This document shows, one piece after another, positions 12,738-26,500 of a DNA stretch of 64,000 nt. How positions within the stretch are numbered: the stretch's first letter is position 1; every line of letters starts with the position of its first letter. Source of the DNA: Takakia lepidozioides (lineage: Eukaryota; Streptophyta; Takakiopsida; Takakiales; Takakiaceae); contig CM060732.1 of assembly GCA_030704615.1 (NCBI GenBank), forward strand, positions 32,283,053 through 32,347,052, in the 5' to 3' direction. Below the pieces are notes generated by a model. It was not told the DNA's origin and ran no database searches. It saw only the letters and a list, made by a program, of their open reading frames with translations. The translations under genes and the position numbers were made by a program.

Positions 12738-15700
12738 ATGGACTTTTCGGTGGCTTTAGATGGAGCAGAAGGTGGGTTGAAGGGGACAGAGAACGAACCA
12801 AGAAGAGAGAGAGAGACGGAGTTGTATGAAGAAGACGCGGATGGGTGGCAGTACAGGGGCGAGGGGGCTGCCAACATTGTGTTGGCTTACTGTGGAAGAA
12901 GACCCGCATTTGTATATCTCTTTCCTTCCGGTCTATGTATCTGAGAGATGTCAGTTGGGTTGTTTTTATGAACGTATAACGGCAAGCTTATCGACCTCGG
13001 GCGTCATTGGTAGCTTTTCTAACCTGAAGTAGTTGTGTTCTGTCAACAGATTGGGAGAGTTCTGCGGATCCGCAAAGTGTCAGCCAAAAAAGCAAACGGT
13101 AAAGGTGTCGAGAACAATGATAGACAGGCAAAGCCCCCAATTTTGTCACAGGACGAGCAGAGGCTCTGGATTGAATCGCCAGCCATGGCAGAGGTGACCA
13201 CACCTGCAGGATTGGCACATGTATATGCACGTGAGGTCATACAGCCTTTGTTGGGGAGGGAACATGTAGACGCTGGGGTGCGATTTCTTCACCATCGTCA
13301 CTCCCAACCTCCACCCCCGCCCTTCTCTCTCTCTCTCTCTCTCTCTCTCTACTGTGTTGCTCTACATTGCCCCGGCTTCCTGTGGGATGTGATTAGACTT
13401 TTTTGGTTCTTCCTCTGTTTTTTATCTCTCATCCAGTGCTCCATCTTTGAGCAGTAGTAGAGGCCTGGTTTTCTTGTAGTGCTTGGTTTGTTTTGTGATC
13501 TTGTCCCATAGCTCGTGGGACTTACTCTGGATGTAAACGAGTTCCTCTGCGTCTTCCTCTCTTTGCATGGCGTATCAGTAGAACTTGCATTCACTGAAAT
13601 TCGAAGGCTCGACGTCCGGACTGCACCTCACACCATCTCCTTACAGTACAGCAGCTCCAATACTGGTTCTCTGAAACTCAAGAACACTTGACGTTCTAAA
13701 GGAGAAAGTTCATTTACAAAGCACCGGAGCAACTGAGCTACTAAAGAATTGGCTGTGTCTATTCGTGGGGCTGTATGTTCAGTTGCTAGTCTATCTATCG
13801 AGGGAATTTGTGGAGGCCGTGAATCATGATGTCGCAAGCAAGCAACCTGCATGGAGGGAGAAGGCGGGACGTCTGGACTTGGCTGGAGGCGTGGCCCTCT
13901 TGATTTCAGACCACTCGTCCTTTGCCTCACTTCGAGGTGTTTGGTTGGGTCTTCTCTGGACCAAGACCTGATACCTGTCATTGTTTCCCACAAAATGATT
14001 TTTGCATTGCTTCTGTCATACTTGTCTTGTGCCCTTTATGTCCTATCAACCTTCAATCTTGTTCAGGTTCCATTTATTGTAAAACTTGCAAGTGATGAGG
14101 GAGGAAGTCATGGAAATGTCTAATCATGTATGATGAACATATGGTTCTCATTATTTCATCAGCCAGCCACATCCACCTTTTCTGAACAATGGCAGTGTTA
14201 GGAGGTTCTCATGATATCGTGGAGTGCTGCAATCTGCAGCTCATTTAAAGTGTCTTTCTAGCATATGTGCCTAATTAAGTCCTTCGACATGACTGAATCA
14301 TTGTGAGGTTGCTTCGCAGTGAACGTTCATGACTTACCACCCACCATCACCATAGAAATCAAGGTATGCTTCTCTTATGGTTTAGCCAGAATCTAGACAC
14401 ATTCTATGCTAGATTGTTAAGAATGTCAAACTAGGAGATTGTGACTTTCCGTATGATGTCTAAGCTGCTGTATAGACTACCCAGAGTTCAGAAGTCTTAT
14501 TAAGAGACCCACACAAATATTTGTATCACCTCCCGATGGTCCTCAGTTGTAGCTGACGACCCTATGGGTTAGACATCTTCTGCTTAGAAGACTGGCAACT
14601 CAGTTATCAGAGGCACCTGGAAGGCATTGTTCTTCCTACCCCTTGTCCTCAGCATCAAAGTCAAGTGCTGGGATAGGTTTTCAAGGCTGGCTTGAAGTTT
14701 TTGATGGGACCATTCTGTATGTAATAGAGAGGACCCTCCACATTAGTTAAGAAATCAACACCTATTTACTGCATGCTCCATGTCTGTGTTGCCGAAAGCA
14801 GCCAAAGGAATTGGAAATATGACAGAGCCAAATTTGTCATCAGTGACTTCCTAAAACCAACCTGCCAGTCTTTGCCAAACATCATCCGTCAGGTGTAACA
14901 TGGCACAGTATGCCAGCAGTCAACTTCTGAATGTGGTGGAAGTCCTATTGCTGAGATTCTGGTGGTTTCCTAAGGAGAAGTGTGTTTGATTATTGGTTAA
15001 GGGAATTTTGTGTGATAATCGCAGCCAAAATGGGGTTCTTTACCACTGGCAACGACCATCACGAAGGAGAATGCAGTGAAACGACAGGTGTCACGGTTTG
15101 CAATGCATCAGCAGCTCAAGCTTAAGGAGGGCAAGGTCTAAGACACCCTGCTTTGGTCCTTCCTGTTTTGTCTTGTGATTCCACAAAGACCTGCTTTTTG
15201 CACTTCCCTAATATAAGGTCTTAACATTGTTCTCTCGTCTCTTGCTTTTTCTCCGTTTTTTCTTGTTGTTCTAGTTTGTCCGATGGGCCTGACAAACCCC
15301 CCCCCCCCCCACTGTCTATCGTATGCATGGTTATGTTTCAAACAATTTAGAGCTATTGATCTATAACTGTCTTGCGGCACCACTGGAGTAGTCTGCTGCT
15401 GGTTTTGTTCTCTACACACTTTCAACTCAAACAAGCCCCAGAAACAAGGATTGCAACGAAGTCTCAATAGACGGGGAAAGATACAGGGTAGTTATCGTTA
15501 CCTTTAAAGATGGAATTCTGCCATATCCTGTAGACTAAGAGGGGTCAGTTCTTGTCTTGTGTGGTCGCTTGGCAAATGTGTCCTGGATACAAGCCTATGG
15601 GAAGTGAGGAGAACTAAGTTATACTTATTGGGCATCCACAGATTAAAAGCTTGAGCAGTTACTCACCACTGGACCTTTTCTCTGGCACTATGGAGGGCAT

Positions 15701-17067
15701 CCACAAGGCCCTTCTCGCTCTACTTGAAACTCCCCAAAACAACCTTCGTATCTTTGCCAACGGAATCGAAGTCTTTCCAGGTGCGGAAGGCAATGCTGGG
15801 TCCCCTGAGAGCTGCAAAGGCACCTTAGAGGATAGTTTGGAGGGATTTTCATTTGTTCCAAAGGGAGAGCGACTCCTAGCCTTCCGAAGACTTGTAGCTC
15901 ACATATTGCACCAGAGCAAGATACTTGGTAGACTGCTTGCTGTACAAAAGTTGGATGCGTACGACATTGAGGGTGCCATCCTGGCCTACAAGAATTTGTT
16001 GGAACAGGATCCAGGTCAGTATCCCTGTCAGCATTCGTGTCCAACCCTGCAGATCTGGACAGCTACTTCTTAGTTGGTGATGAGTATTAGGTGGAAGTAC
16101 TTCCGTGTTGTGCCAGAGGAAGACTCTGTGAATCCCACAACTAAGGAACAAAGCCTGGAGGCTGAAAGGCGGCTGAAAGAGCAGTTGATCGTCTGTAGTA
16201 TTTACTCTGGGCATTTCCAGCATGTCCCCTTCATCTCAAGCCTCAGATAAACTAGTATTCATAGCTGAGCACTCATTATCTGTTGGAAGTTGGGTTTCAG
16301 GTGCAGCCGAAGCTCAACATGACAACACCACTCGGAAAGAAAACATGAGTGTTGAAAGCCTAGCTCTTGAGAATGAGGAAGAGCAATACCAGAGGGACCA
16401 AGATTGGATTCGGTCTCTGTCCTGGAATGATAGTCGCCGAATAGTGCGAAACTACCTCATTGCAGCAACTGCCAAAGACTGTGGTTTGATGCTCACATTG
16501 CGACCTTTCCAAAATGGCTCTGTCTCCGCTTTCCCTGTCCCATCAACTTCTGTGGCATGCTGTCCGACAACCAAGCAGCAATATTCGTACAAGGTATGGA
16601 GAGGGATGGGTTGAAATTAATTATCCAGCAGGTTACGGAAGTTTGATCTATTCAATAAAACAAGATGACGAAGAGTAACAGGGGAGCGTAGCAGTGGTTG
16701 ACGAAGAGTAACAGGGGAGAGTAGCAGTGTTTGGAAGTGCAATCTGACATGCCAATTAAGAAAAATGATGATGAAATGCAGGGGTGGATGAGGGGAGAGT
16801 TAGGGGAGGTGAGCATCATGGGGCGTATTCCAATAATACAACTCCATTAGTGGGACTACTTCAAAGCCTTACTACTGGCAAATATGATGCTAGACACTCA
16901 CCAGAGAGTATCCGAAGACTGGGTTGGTTCTCTGCTGACTTACGCTGTTCTTTCTGCAGATCTCACTCTTGGATCTGGATGTGAAGCGGCTGCACAAGAT
17001 GCCCTTTTACTACAGGCTGGACCAGGAAATTGTGCAGCATTATAAAGCCTCATTGGTCCAAGAGTGA
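12738..17067 (+). CDS. IPK1: Inositol-pentakisphosphate 2-kinase
   Basis: Phosphorylates the 2-position of Ins(1,3,4,5,6)P5 to make InsP6 (phytate). Eight exons join in frame to 494 aa: 12738-12911, 13050-13277, 13783-13936, 14320-14363, 15025-15135, 15642-16014, 16301-16593, 16960-17067. Family signatures in order: the nucleotide-binding loop YRGEGAANIVLAY (residues 39-51), VLRIRK (62-67), PLLGREHVDAG, ISDHSSF, the EIK-PKW motif split by intron 4, VSRFAMHQQLKLK, SPLDLFSG, TPQNNLRIF, QKLDAYDIEGAI, the YLIAATAKDCGLM block, and the C-terminal LDLDVKRLHKMPFYYRLDQE. The length is a little above the 451 aa Arabidopsis enzyme because of a longer N-terminus and a longer acidic linker before WIRSLSW. 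Every junction keeps phase, so the gene looks intact. An AATAAA-type signal lies just downstream, near 17,086. Confidence 0.94.
13323..13352. repeat. CT dinucleotide microsatellite in IPK1 intron 2
   Basis: About 13 CT units in the intron between the second and third IPK1 exons. It has no effect on the reading frame. Confidence 0.9.
16664..16731. repeat. 33 bp tandem duplication in IPK1 intron 7
   Basis: Two neighbouring copies of a 33 bp unit starting GACGAAGAGTAACAGGGGAG, differing at two or three positions, lie in the last IPK1 intron. No function is visible. Confidence 0.8.
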
Positions 17068-17580
17068 ACTTTCTATGATAGCTGAAAAAATAAAGGTTGT
17101 CCTTAGCAATCAATTGAGGTTTGATTGCAAGGCATGGGTTGTAAATATGTTCATCTAGAATGGCTGCATTTGCCGTGACAATTAAATGCTTCCTTGTGGA
17201 AGATTGTCAGTTAGTTTATCGGTTTATTGGATTTGTTTCCAACAAATGTGGTATGGTCACATTACATTGAACTGTTTCATTTTCATTTTGTCTGCATGAG
17301 TTCTTTGGTTCTCGGCGGTGGCTTTGATTCTGCATGATGACTTCAGACAGGAATAGTTTCTTGAATACGTTGGTATTATGAACGGTGTGTTCTATCCCCT
17401 ATCTCTCAAAATAGGCTGGCTTGTGTCTGTGGGCATTGATTCTGACCAAGGAACTGCTTTTAAGATGCTATTGAAATCACCTCAAGTCAGATGAAAAGTA
17501 ACTACAGATCAACAAGCACAGTAGCACATTCCATGCAGAGCCGCACTTTGTAACCCAAAGTCGAGAGGAGCTCATCCTGC
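17068..17580. other. Convergent intergenic gap between IPK1 and the Argonaute
   Basis: This interval separates the stop of IPK1 (+) from the stop of the Argonaute (-), so both 3'UTRs should lie here. No other coding or repeat signal is seen. Confidence 0.6.
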
Positions 17581-20500
17581 CTAGCAAAAGAACATGCTAT
17601 GCTCACGACTCATTCTTGTTGGGCGAATTGCTTGCAGGTCGCCTCTTTGTAAATTTGGGTGTTCGTCGTCCGAGAGTTCCTTGCTGCGTTGGTCTTCTTC
17701 ATACTCCAACAGTTTCTGGAAACGTTTGGCCGCACGGTTGGCATACGCTATCGGCGCAGCTGTGGCACACGACAAAACACTCTATCAATCACATTGCAAG
17801 CTTGCTGTTGATTTGAGAGAATCCAAGACCCTCACGGAGGTCTGAAGTGTGAACTCATGAGGTACACTTGCACATATTCTCTTCGTCAAATGGTATTCGC
17901 GAGTGCATGTGGGGTAGATGGAAAGGGATTTCCACATGTTTCTGAATCTGGTCTATGAGAAGAGTTAGCGGGAAGATCTACTCACCTACACGTATGGCAG
18001 TAGTGGAGGGGGAATATCTGCATTCACACATATAAATTCCTTAGAAAGATACGTGCATATGAGAGCGGATACAAATTGTGTCCAAGAGCCAACTACATGA
18101 TAGAAAACAACAGGCCTGCAATCAAATACTGTGGGTGTGAGCTCAACGATTTCTGATTTCTGATATGCTGTAGGAATGCTCTTCACAATTGATTATACAT
18201 ACGTGTAACAAAGATTATATGTCAATTGCTGCAGATCATCGGGCGTAAACTCGTTCTCGTTGCAGAGTATATGGTAGTGAGTTGGCCGCGTTGTCCCCTG
18301 CATTCAAGTCACTCGGGAAGTTTGTTAATTGATAGTCAGTTTACGATTATAACTTGTCACTTTCTTTCTTTGGGATTCGTGGGAGGCACACTGTCTACTC
18401 CCGAAATAGTCAATCACGAGAATCAGAAATTCTTAGCAGCATATCTGCATGAGGCGTTGACACTGAGTCCCTTCAACAATAATTGTTTCTCTAAGTTCTG
18501 TTGTCCAGTAAGCTCTTTTCAGAGCTTTCCCCGGACGTTATGAAGTATCGAATATCTGATTTCTTTCAAAGATTTCAAAGTCTAGAAACTCTTGAGCTGA
18601 CACAAAGTTTCAGGGAAATGATTTTTCTGAGGAACCACCCACCCTTTAGACGATTAATGACATGGCAGATAAACACGTTTGGCAGGCATGACTACAACGA
18701 GAAACAAGAAAGATGGTGAAGAAGTCACACACAATGAGGTTGCTTTGACTGCAGAGGAAGAAGTCGTAGGTGTGGGGGTCACATACATCCGTATCCACGA
18801 TTGTACCTTCACATAGGTCAGTTGAGCGCATGGTCTCAAATCAAACGTTTAAGAGACATGGTCGACGTTGCCTACATCCTCATTGCAAAAATGAAAAATC
18901 CTGCTCAAGCACGACTGATTGCTGTACAAAAACTATGACATGGTAGTGTTCAGTTTAAATAAATCTCCAGCAGCTCTACATTTGAGGGGACCGTGGTTTC
19001 TCTCTTTAAAACGGAAGGCTGCAGCATAGAGGCCATAGAGGTTATGTGAACTTCAGAAGGGAGCATTACCTGGACTGATATTCTGATTACTGCTGTCTGT
19101 AAAGAAGCGAGTGTTATGTGGCTTTTGTGCCACTATTAATGTTATAGCAGGGCGGTAACCAGACTGCAGACTCTCGCATGCCTGCATTTGTGCATGCCAG
19201 TTTTGATCCATAAGAGTTAAAAAAGTCCTGATGAATTTGGAAACATCCTCTGTCAAGCACTAAGTGATAGAGATGCTTGCCTTGACAAATGCAGTCACCT
19301 CCAAGTCGAGAATTTGCTGAAATTGTGAGTTGCTCACCCCACCCCTGCACAGCAAACCAAGGTGTTAGGTCGAGAACCTGAAAACGATTGGCTTCAGGGA
19401 ACTCAAGACTTGCAGGATATGTACATGTTCAGTGTGAGCACATTGGAGAAGGCATTGAGCAGTATATTTTCAGCAAATGCAATATTGGGAAAGCCTTCAG
19501 GAGCTAAAGGGCATTGCCAGCTTTCAAGATCAGGAGATGTCATCGTTGCATTTGTTAACCCAGCTACTCCATGGAACAAGAGAAGGTGTCCATGGCCACA
19601 TTATCAAATAGGGGTTGTGCAGTAAAATGTGTGTGTGCAGAACACCAGGCTCCACATTATGCTTTCTAAGCTTACTGCAATGTTGGTGTAGTTGATATAT
19701 GCATGCATGCACAAGTAAATTCTGAAGTACGGATTGAGATGATAGCAGGATGCTCAAATGATTCGAGCAAGTAAGCCAGAAGTCTGAGCTCTACATACCT
19801 GTATATTATGATCTGTTGTGGTAACGCGCTCTTGTGCGGATATTGGCACGTGTTTTTGAATTCAGTGAGCAAATGCCTAGATCTCACATATACCCACATA
19901 CTGACAACTGTAAGAAAACACACTCGTCTAAAAGATGCCCGGCCCTGATCAATAACAACAACCACACATGACTACAAGTTGATTACAAGTACATTAGCAT
20001 CGAGAAACCATCACGACGGGCCATGTTCAAATTGAAGCTCTTTTAGTGAAAAACTCCTTGAAGCCTCGAACACAACGTTACATTTTTAGCTTGCTCAAAT
20101 TGCTAACTGGTGTTGGTCAAACACGAATAACTCAAGAATGATGAATCGAACTTGTTTGAGCGCAGTTTACAATCTTAGAACTTTTAATGATTTGTGAAGT
20201 TTCAGTTTCTGACCGGACCGTGCCAGCTGCTGCTTGTCCTTCAACGTCTTCGCACAGGCCTCGGACCAGCGGTTGTCGAGCTGTCTGTGTCCTCACTTGA
20301 ACTGCAGACAGGCCAGCAAAGTGGGGCCAATTCTTTGTCGCCACCACCTGTACATACCCAACAATGCTGGCACAAATTTCTCAACTGCTCATAGTTTGCA
20401 CCGACATAAGGTTGTAGATCTAAGATCATGCATAAAGTTTACCAATTTGAAGATGGCACTTGATTCAGCCTAAAGTGAGCGCGGTTTATCCACAGTGTGA

Positions 20501-23500
20501 TGGAGACCACATCATGCATGGCTGCAGTCAATGAAGAGGCACTGCTTGTACAACTATAGGACTGTTCAGTTGATCAGTCATGAAGTTGTGTGCATTTCAA
20601 ACACTCGCCATTACGGTGCGGGCCCATATTTTGAGTTTAGAGCACAGCATATAACTTGCAAGCACTACTATGAGTGTGCATGCAAGCGTTAATTTGCAAG
20701 GATACGCTACTGCCATCACTGTTCACATTAAACCAGATACAAATTAGTCTGCAAGACACAATTTTGTGTTTACCGATCGATACATTGATCAAAGTCATCC
20801 ATAGCTTACGGTTTAGAATGTTCCTTACAGCTGCAGCGGAAGGTGAGTCTGCATACGGACTGGGCTCCGAGACTTTCATTCCAAAGATGATGGTGGGGCC
20901 CCGGTCTCCCAAGAAGCGTGTCAGCTGGTGAGAGCTCAGTAAGGAGTTGTACCCACCCAGCTGTCATTCCAGAACAAAAACGTTATCACGTCATGCAGTC
21001 CGAGGGAAGGCCTGGAAATTGCGACATATAAGCGCTTACACAGCACCGCACTATAAATTATAGGGACACTGAACTTGCCCTACCGCCCAGCATCGTTTCT
21101 CTAGATGTGCTTCCGTGAGGAAGAGCAATAAAGAGTCCGAGCGCACCTGCAGGTCTGCACATGTTTCTATCACCTCTCCACTTGGAACTGAAAATAATCT
21201 TTATAAAGCACCATTTCATTTCATTTCATTTCATTTCCCTCCTTCTCCCGGGGAGAAATCATGAAGATGTTTAGAATGCTGTGAGGGGGCGCTGCTTAAG
21301 AACCTTGTCTAACGAGCTGCATTTAATTAATGTTGTAACACCATGGAGGACACTCTCTTTATCGACTTCTAGATTGACTCGTACCGAAGCAAGCGTCTCG
21401 GCAAGCGTACATTCTTCACCCACCGAATGAGGCTACTGCCTTTCGTTCGGAAGGTGGACACCTACGTCGTCCTCATTAAACATTATCGGTGACTTGTTCT
21501 ATTCAAGATTTCGTGGTCGCCCTCACAGTCAGATGGACACTAGAGGATGGACACCTGTAGATTGATTCAAGTATTGTACAGACATGCACGAGGAATTTTC
21601 TGGAATTTTACCTTCAGATTGATCTTCAGGGCAAGGTTTGCCAGTTGATGATCCAAGTTTTTCCCTTTGACCATGCACTGTGACACGACTCCGAGCTCCT
21701 CTTCGCAAGTGCGCTTGAAAGGGACTGTCGAGCCAGGCCACATGTATATTGGCGGCACAGAAGATTCACGTACAAGACATTAATTTATTCAAATACAAGA
21801 TTCATAAAAGGAATGGGTCCGTCTCTAGAAGATCATCTGAACAAGCTGCAACTCTTTTGCTTCAGCAAGTATGTTAGGTCTAGATACCCTCCAGGTAAAC
21901 CAAGGGAGGCTGGAAAATATCGAAGTAGCAATTTTGGTGATAGGTGTCTAAACACACCATAGAGTTCGGAGGACTTTTTGGGAAGAATCGTCAATATGAA
22001 ATTGGGTGTGGGTTTGCACATCCGCTCGAACATTGTTTCCACTTGTTTCTTAGGGGACCAATCGTATTCTCCACTATCTAGCTCCAAGGAAACTTCTGGT
22101 TCAGCCTCCATTGTCTGTTCAATTCGGGGATCACTCTTAGTCACGACTTGGTTAGACAACAGTTGTCGATCGACTTGGTTAGGATCTGTGAGGTAAACTT
22201 TGGAACCTGGACATGAATTATCCATCCTTTTTCTATGCGAGTGCAATCTAGTCAGGACTGACAAAATGATCGAAACGTGTAAAGAAGGAATGTGAAGCCA
22301 GCAATGCTAAGTTCTCTAACCACTCGAAACTGTCTAGTGCTACTCCCAGTCACCGTGAACGCTCTAAGTGACTTAGGAGAACGTCGTTTCTGACGTTCCT
22401 GGTGTAAAAAAAAAGAAACGTAAGGAAAACGTTTAGGGGTGCATGATAAGTTTTCATCCAAAATTTGAATGGATGAAAAATCGGGCAACAAACCCTAGAG
22501 CCCTGCCAGAGCAGATTCTTTCGAAATCAGACAACTACTCAGCCTGCGACGAGAGAGAGCGCGTTGCGGGAGGCAGATTCATGCTGGTGGGTGAGGAAAA
22601 ACACAAGCGAGGTAGCTGTTGAGTGGCGTGGAATCATTACTGGGTGGCAGCAAGCAACATTCAGCTCAGTCCCACTTGTCAGGAAAGCATGTCTTCTCTA
22701 AACACCTGCACTAGTTCGGACAGCAATGTTGCATCCTCTTTTAGGAAGAGAGCACCAAAATTTCCTCCAAGCCCTGCACTTGAATGGTCATTGGTTGACT
22801 GTATCAATGCTCTAGTCCAGCATGGAAAATGCTGGGAAGTCAAGTGCAAACATTGTGGAAAAGAATTCAAGGCAGGGTCTGTTGGTCGTGTTAGAGAGCA
22901 TTATTTTGGAGGAGGGAACATTGAGGTGTGCACCAGTGTCAGTGAGGAGATTTTAGCACCTGTGAGGGTAGTTGTGGACAAAATGAACCTAGAGAGAGCA
23001 ACTACCAAGAGAAAAGTAGAGGAGAGAGCCTCCCTGTCACGTAAGAAATCATTGAGTGCTTCACAACCTACATTGGCTGCATCTTGGCAAGCTACAAAGA
23101 TGCGACAACAAGATGTAGACCAAACTGTCGCACGTTTCTATTACTCATGTGGGGTTCCTTTCAACTATGCAAGGACCCCATATTTTCAGAATATGATATC
23201 AGCCATTTCGAACTATGGGGCAGGTTATAAAGCACCTGGTTCAGAGCAGTTGCGCACCACTTTGTTGCAGGATGTCAAAAAAGAGTTGAACAAAGACTTA
23301 CAGCCCATCATAGAGTCTTGGAACAAAACCGTATGCACATTGACTTGTGATGGGTGGTCTAATACCACCAATAGACCTCTAATTAATGCACTGTGTGTAT
23401 CACCCAAAGGAGAGTTTTTCAAGAAGGCTATTGATACGAGTGGACAAGAAAAAACAATTGATAGATGTCATGGAGGAGATAGGTATACAAAATGTTGTTC

Positions 23501-26500
23501 AGGTTGTCACAGACAATGCAGCTGTCTGCAAGAGAGCCGGGAGACTCATAGAAGAGAAGTACCGTCACGTTACATTTTCAGGATGTACTGCACATTGCCT
23601 TGATTTGTGTCTCGAGGACATTGGCAACTTAGAGTGGGTTTCTTCATTTGTCAAAGAAGGAAAGTCTGTGGTGAAGTTTATCACAAATCATCACCGTAGT
23701 CAAGCTCTTTTTCGGGAGTATTCTTTGAGAGACAAAGGACTGGAGCTCCTCAAACCAGGAGAGTCACAATTTGGGACATCTTTCATCATGCTTGAACGAT
23801 TGTTGAAGGTGAAAACACCACTTCAACAAATGATTGTTAGTAGGGAATGGCACAATTGGGACCAGTCACGCAGCTCGGAGGGGGAAACAATTGCTGATAA
23901 CCTACTGGCTCCTAGATTCTGGAAGAACTTGGAGCTCATTGTTGAGATTTCAGAGCCCATCTTCACCTTGTTGCGCATGGTTGATTCTAACATGCCAACA
24001 ATGGGAAAATTTTATGAGAAAATGGATCAGCTCATTGAAAAAGTGCATAGCTTATCCGGGCTGTCAACAGAGAAGAAGGAACAAGTTGTGGACATTTTGC
24101 AGGACAGATGGTTATTTATCCACAGTCCACTGCATTGTGCCGGATTTGTTTTAGACCCCGAGTGGAGAGGAAAGGGTCAAGCGGGAGACAAGGAGGTTAT
24201 GAAAGGGTTTCGTATAATCCGGGACAAATTCTATCCTGATGTTCAAAGTCGGTTCTAGTGGAGAAGCAACTATCTACATTTCGTAACATGGAAGGATTGT
24301 TTTCTGATCCCGCTACATCATTGGTGGCCAAAGAAGTTGCAGGTCATATTTGGTGGGAGTCTTATGGGGCTGAAACTCCAGAGCTTCAGAAGATTGCTAT
24401 TAGAGTTCTTGCTCAAATTACTTCAGCATCTTCATGTGAAAGAAACTGGAGTACATTTGAGTACATTCATTCTAAAAAGCGCAATCGTTTGACTTCTTCT
24501 AAAGCAACTGATCTTGTATATGTTTTTAGCAACATTCGATTGCGAGATAAAGTTTTTGACCCTGACTATAAAGAGGAGTTTCTAGACTGGTCAGAGAGTG
24601 AGGATAGCGAGGAAGAGATTTGAGCTATGTATGTAGCATTATGTGTGCTCATACTGTGATGAATAAAATTCGTTCGTTGCTCATGCCGTTTTTTGTTACG
24701 TTTTCCAATTTCCTCTTCTTTGAGAACTCCCGTTTTTTACGTTTGCAAGGATTGTTTTTGTGAACTCGTTTTCTGTTTGCGGTGACTATGGTGCTACTAG
24801 ACTATTGAAAACCCGATCGATATGGCACTTCGAACATTTTTAAAACCGATGATTCCATTCTTCCTCCTTCTAGGAATCCTACAATCACCGCCACGGTGGT
24901 CTGAAGTACATGTCTCACTTGAGGTGGACGTGCATGTACAGCTCCGAGGAAAAGTATGACCACCTGGAAGAGGCCTGCCATATGCACGGTCTCTCAATAG
25001 GATGTAGTACAGTCTAAGGCAACGGCCAACCATATTGCACAGGAAAGTTGACACTGAACACACCATTCCTCGTTTATTGCATAGTTCTGACAGCGCTTTC
25101 GCAATTTTTCTCGAGGATACATCGCCACAGTTTCTGCTCAACCATGACTGATCAAAATTCATCACAGCCCAGGTCGAATTTTTTTTTCCTGTGAGCATCG
25201 CCTGTTTCACATCTCTAACCCCCGCAAAACATCAGAGCTGTAGTACGCATGCACGGCTAACAGACTGGAGCTTATCTATACTGCTCCAGGATTGGATACG
25301 AGTTGGCCGATACGCAAATGACTTCCAAAGAAGAATGAACATTCAGCATTGAATTAGTAGCATACAGTAATTCTAGTAATGTTCAGCAGATCAGAGAACT
25401 AGTTTAAAAGTGAATACTGGCATGGGGTTGAGAGACCTTGTCACTGAAACCCCATCTCCCTACTGTGGGTAGCTCCATCCTTCCACTTGCAAACGTAAGC
25501 TGCAGAGACAGACCCATTCGATGTACAAACAATATGCTTAGGTCACCCATGTTAGCTCCAAAAAATTGGCAGGCACGTGCATTAAACACGTACTGTCAAA
25601 CTTGCAGGCGAACCCTTTCAAGATACGACCAGTGCCATTGTTCTAACCACGGAAATTACACTGTATTATTCTAGTACTGGACATGACAGTCGAGGACAAG
25701 ATGATACTCTTATTTGGCTTCAAGCATTCGACCTGCTCAAGGCACCCTTTAATTTATGTACTAAGAACGGAGGCTTGAAGTATCAAGAAGCAAGCATGTA
25801 CCATACTCCTCTCCTCATAAGTAAATGGTGTACAATCTATACTTGTAATAGCTCCTTCGTACGACCTAGATAGTTATGTACAAGTCCTTGGCCCGGAAAA
25901 GTCAATTCTTACACTGGGAGGATCCAAAATGCGCCCAGTCACTCTGGCCGGGCTTGGACTAAACTGAATACCAAACGCCTTCATGAATTCGTCAGATTTG
26001 TCATCGCTCGTAGCCATGGCCTGTGAGAATACACCATTGGTGATCATCTAGATCACGTCCGTTCCATACGTGAAGCAGTATATTCTTCTTTGAACATCGA
26101 GCTGTATTTTTCTACCGTGTCCCTTGGAAGGTACTATCCTCTGCTTTTTGTTGAGTTGGAGATGTGAATTTGGTCTAGGTATAGACCTTAGAACTAATAG
26201 TTTCTAGCTGGGCATCCGGTAGTTCAGTCAGCTCTCTTCGATGGGTCTATGCTGGACAAGCTTCCGGTAAGAACAGCTTAACATTGGATCTATCTCATGT
26301 ATTGCCCTGGGGCGCTTTTAGAGTTTCATGTAGAACCTAAGACTTATGTAAGATCCTCTGGCCTCCTTCAGGGGACATCATCTACTTCCCTTGAATCGAT
26401 GTTCAATATTAATTGCTGACTTAAACATGAGCACAATGCGCCAATTCTACGGCCTTAAAGATAATAGGAGAGAGTCCGAGCACACACAGTTGCAAATTCG

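Noticed and set aside
19799-19876. Third catalytic Asp replaced by Tyr (YRYVE)
   Set aside because: That reading runs into the intron; after splicing the residue following YR is Gly (GGVSNSQF), which is what is reported.
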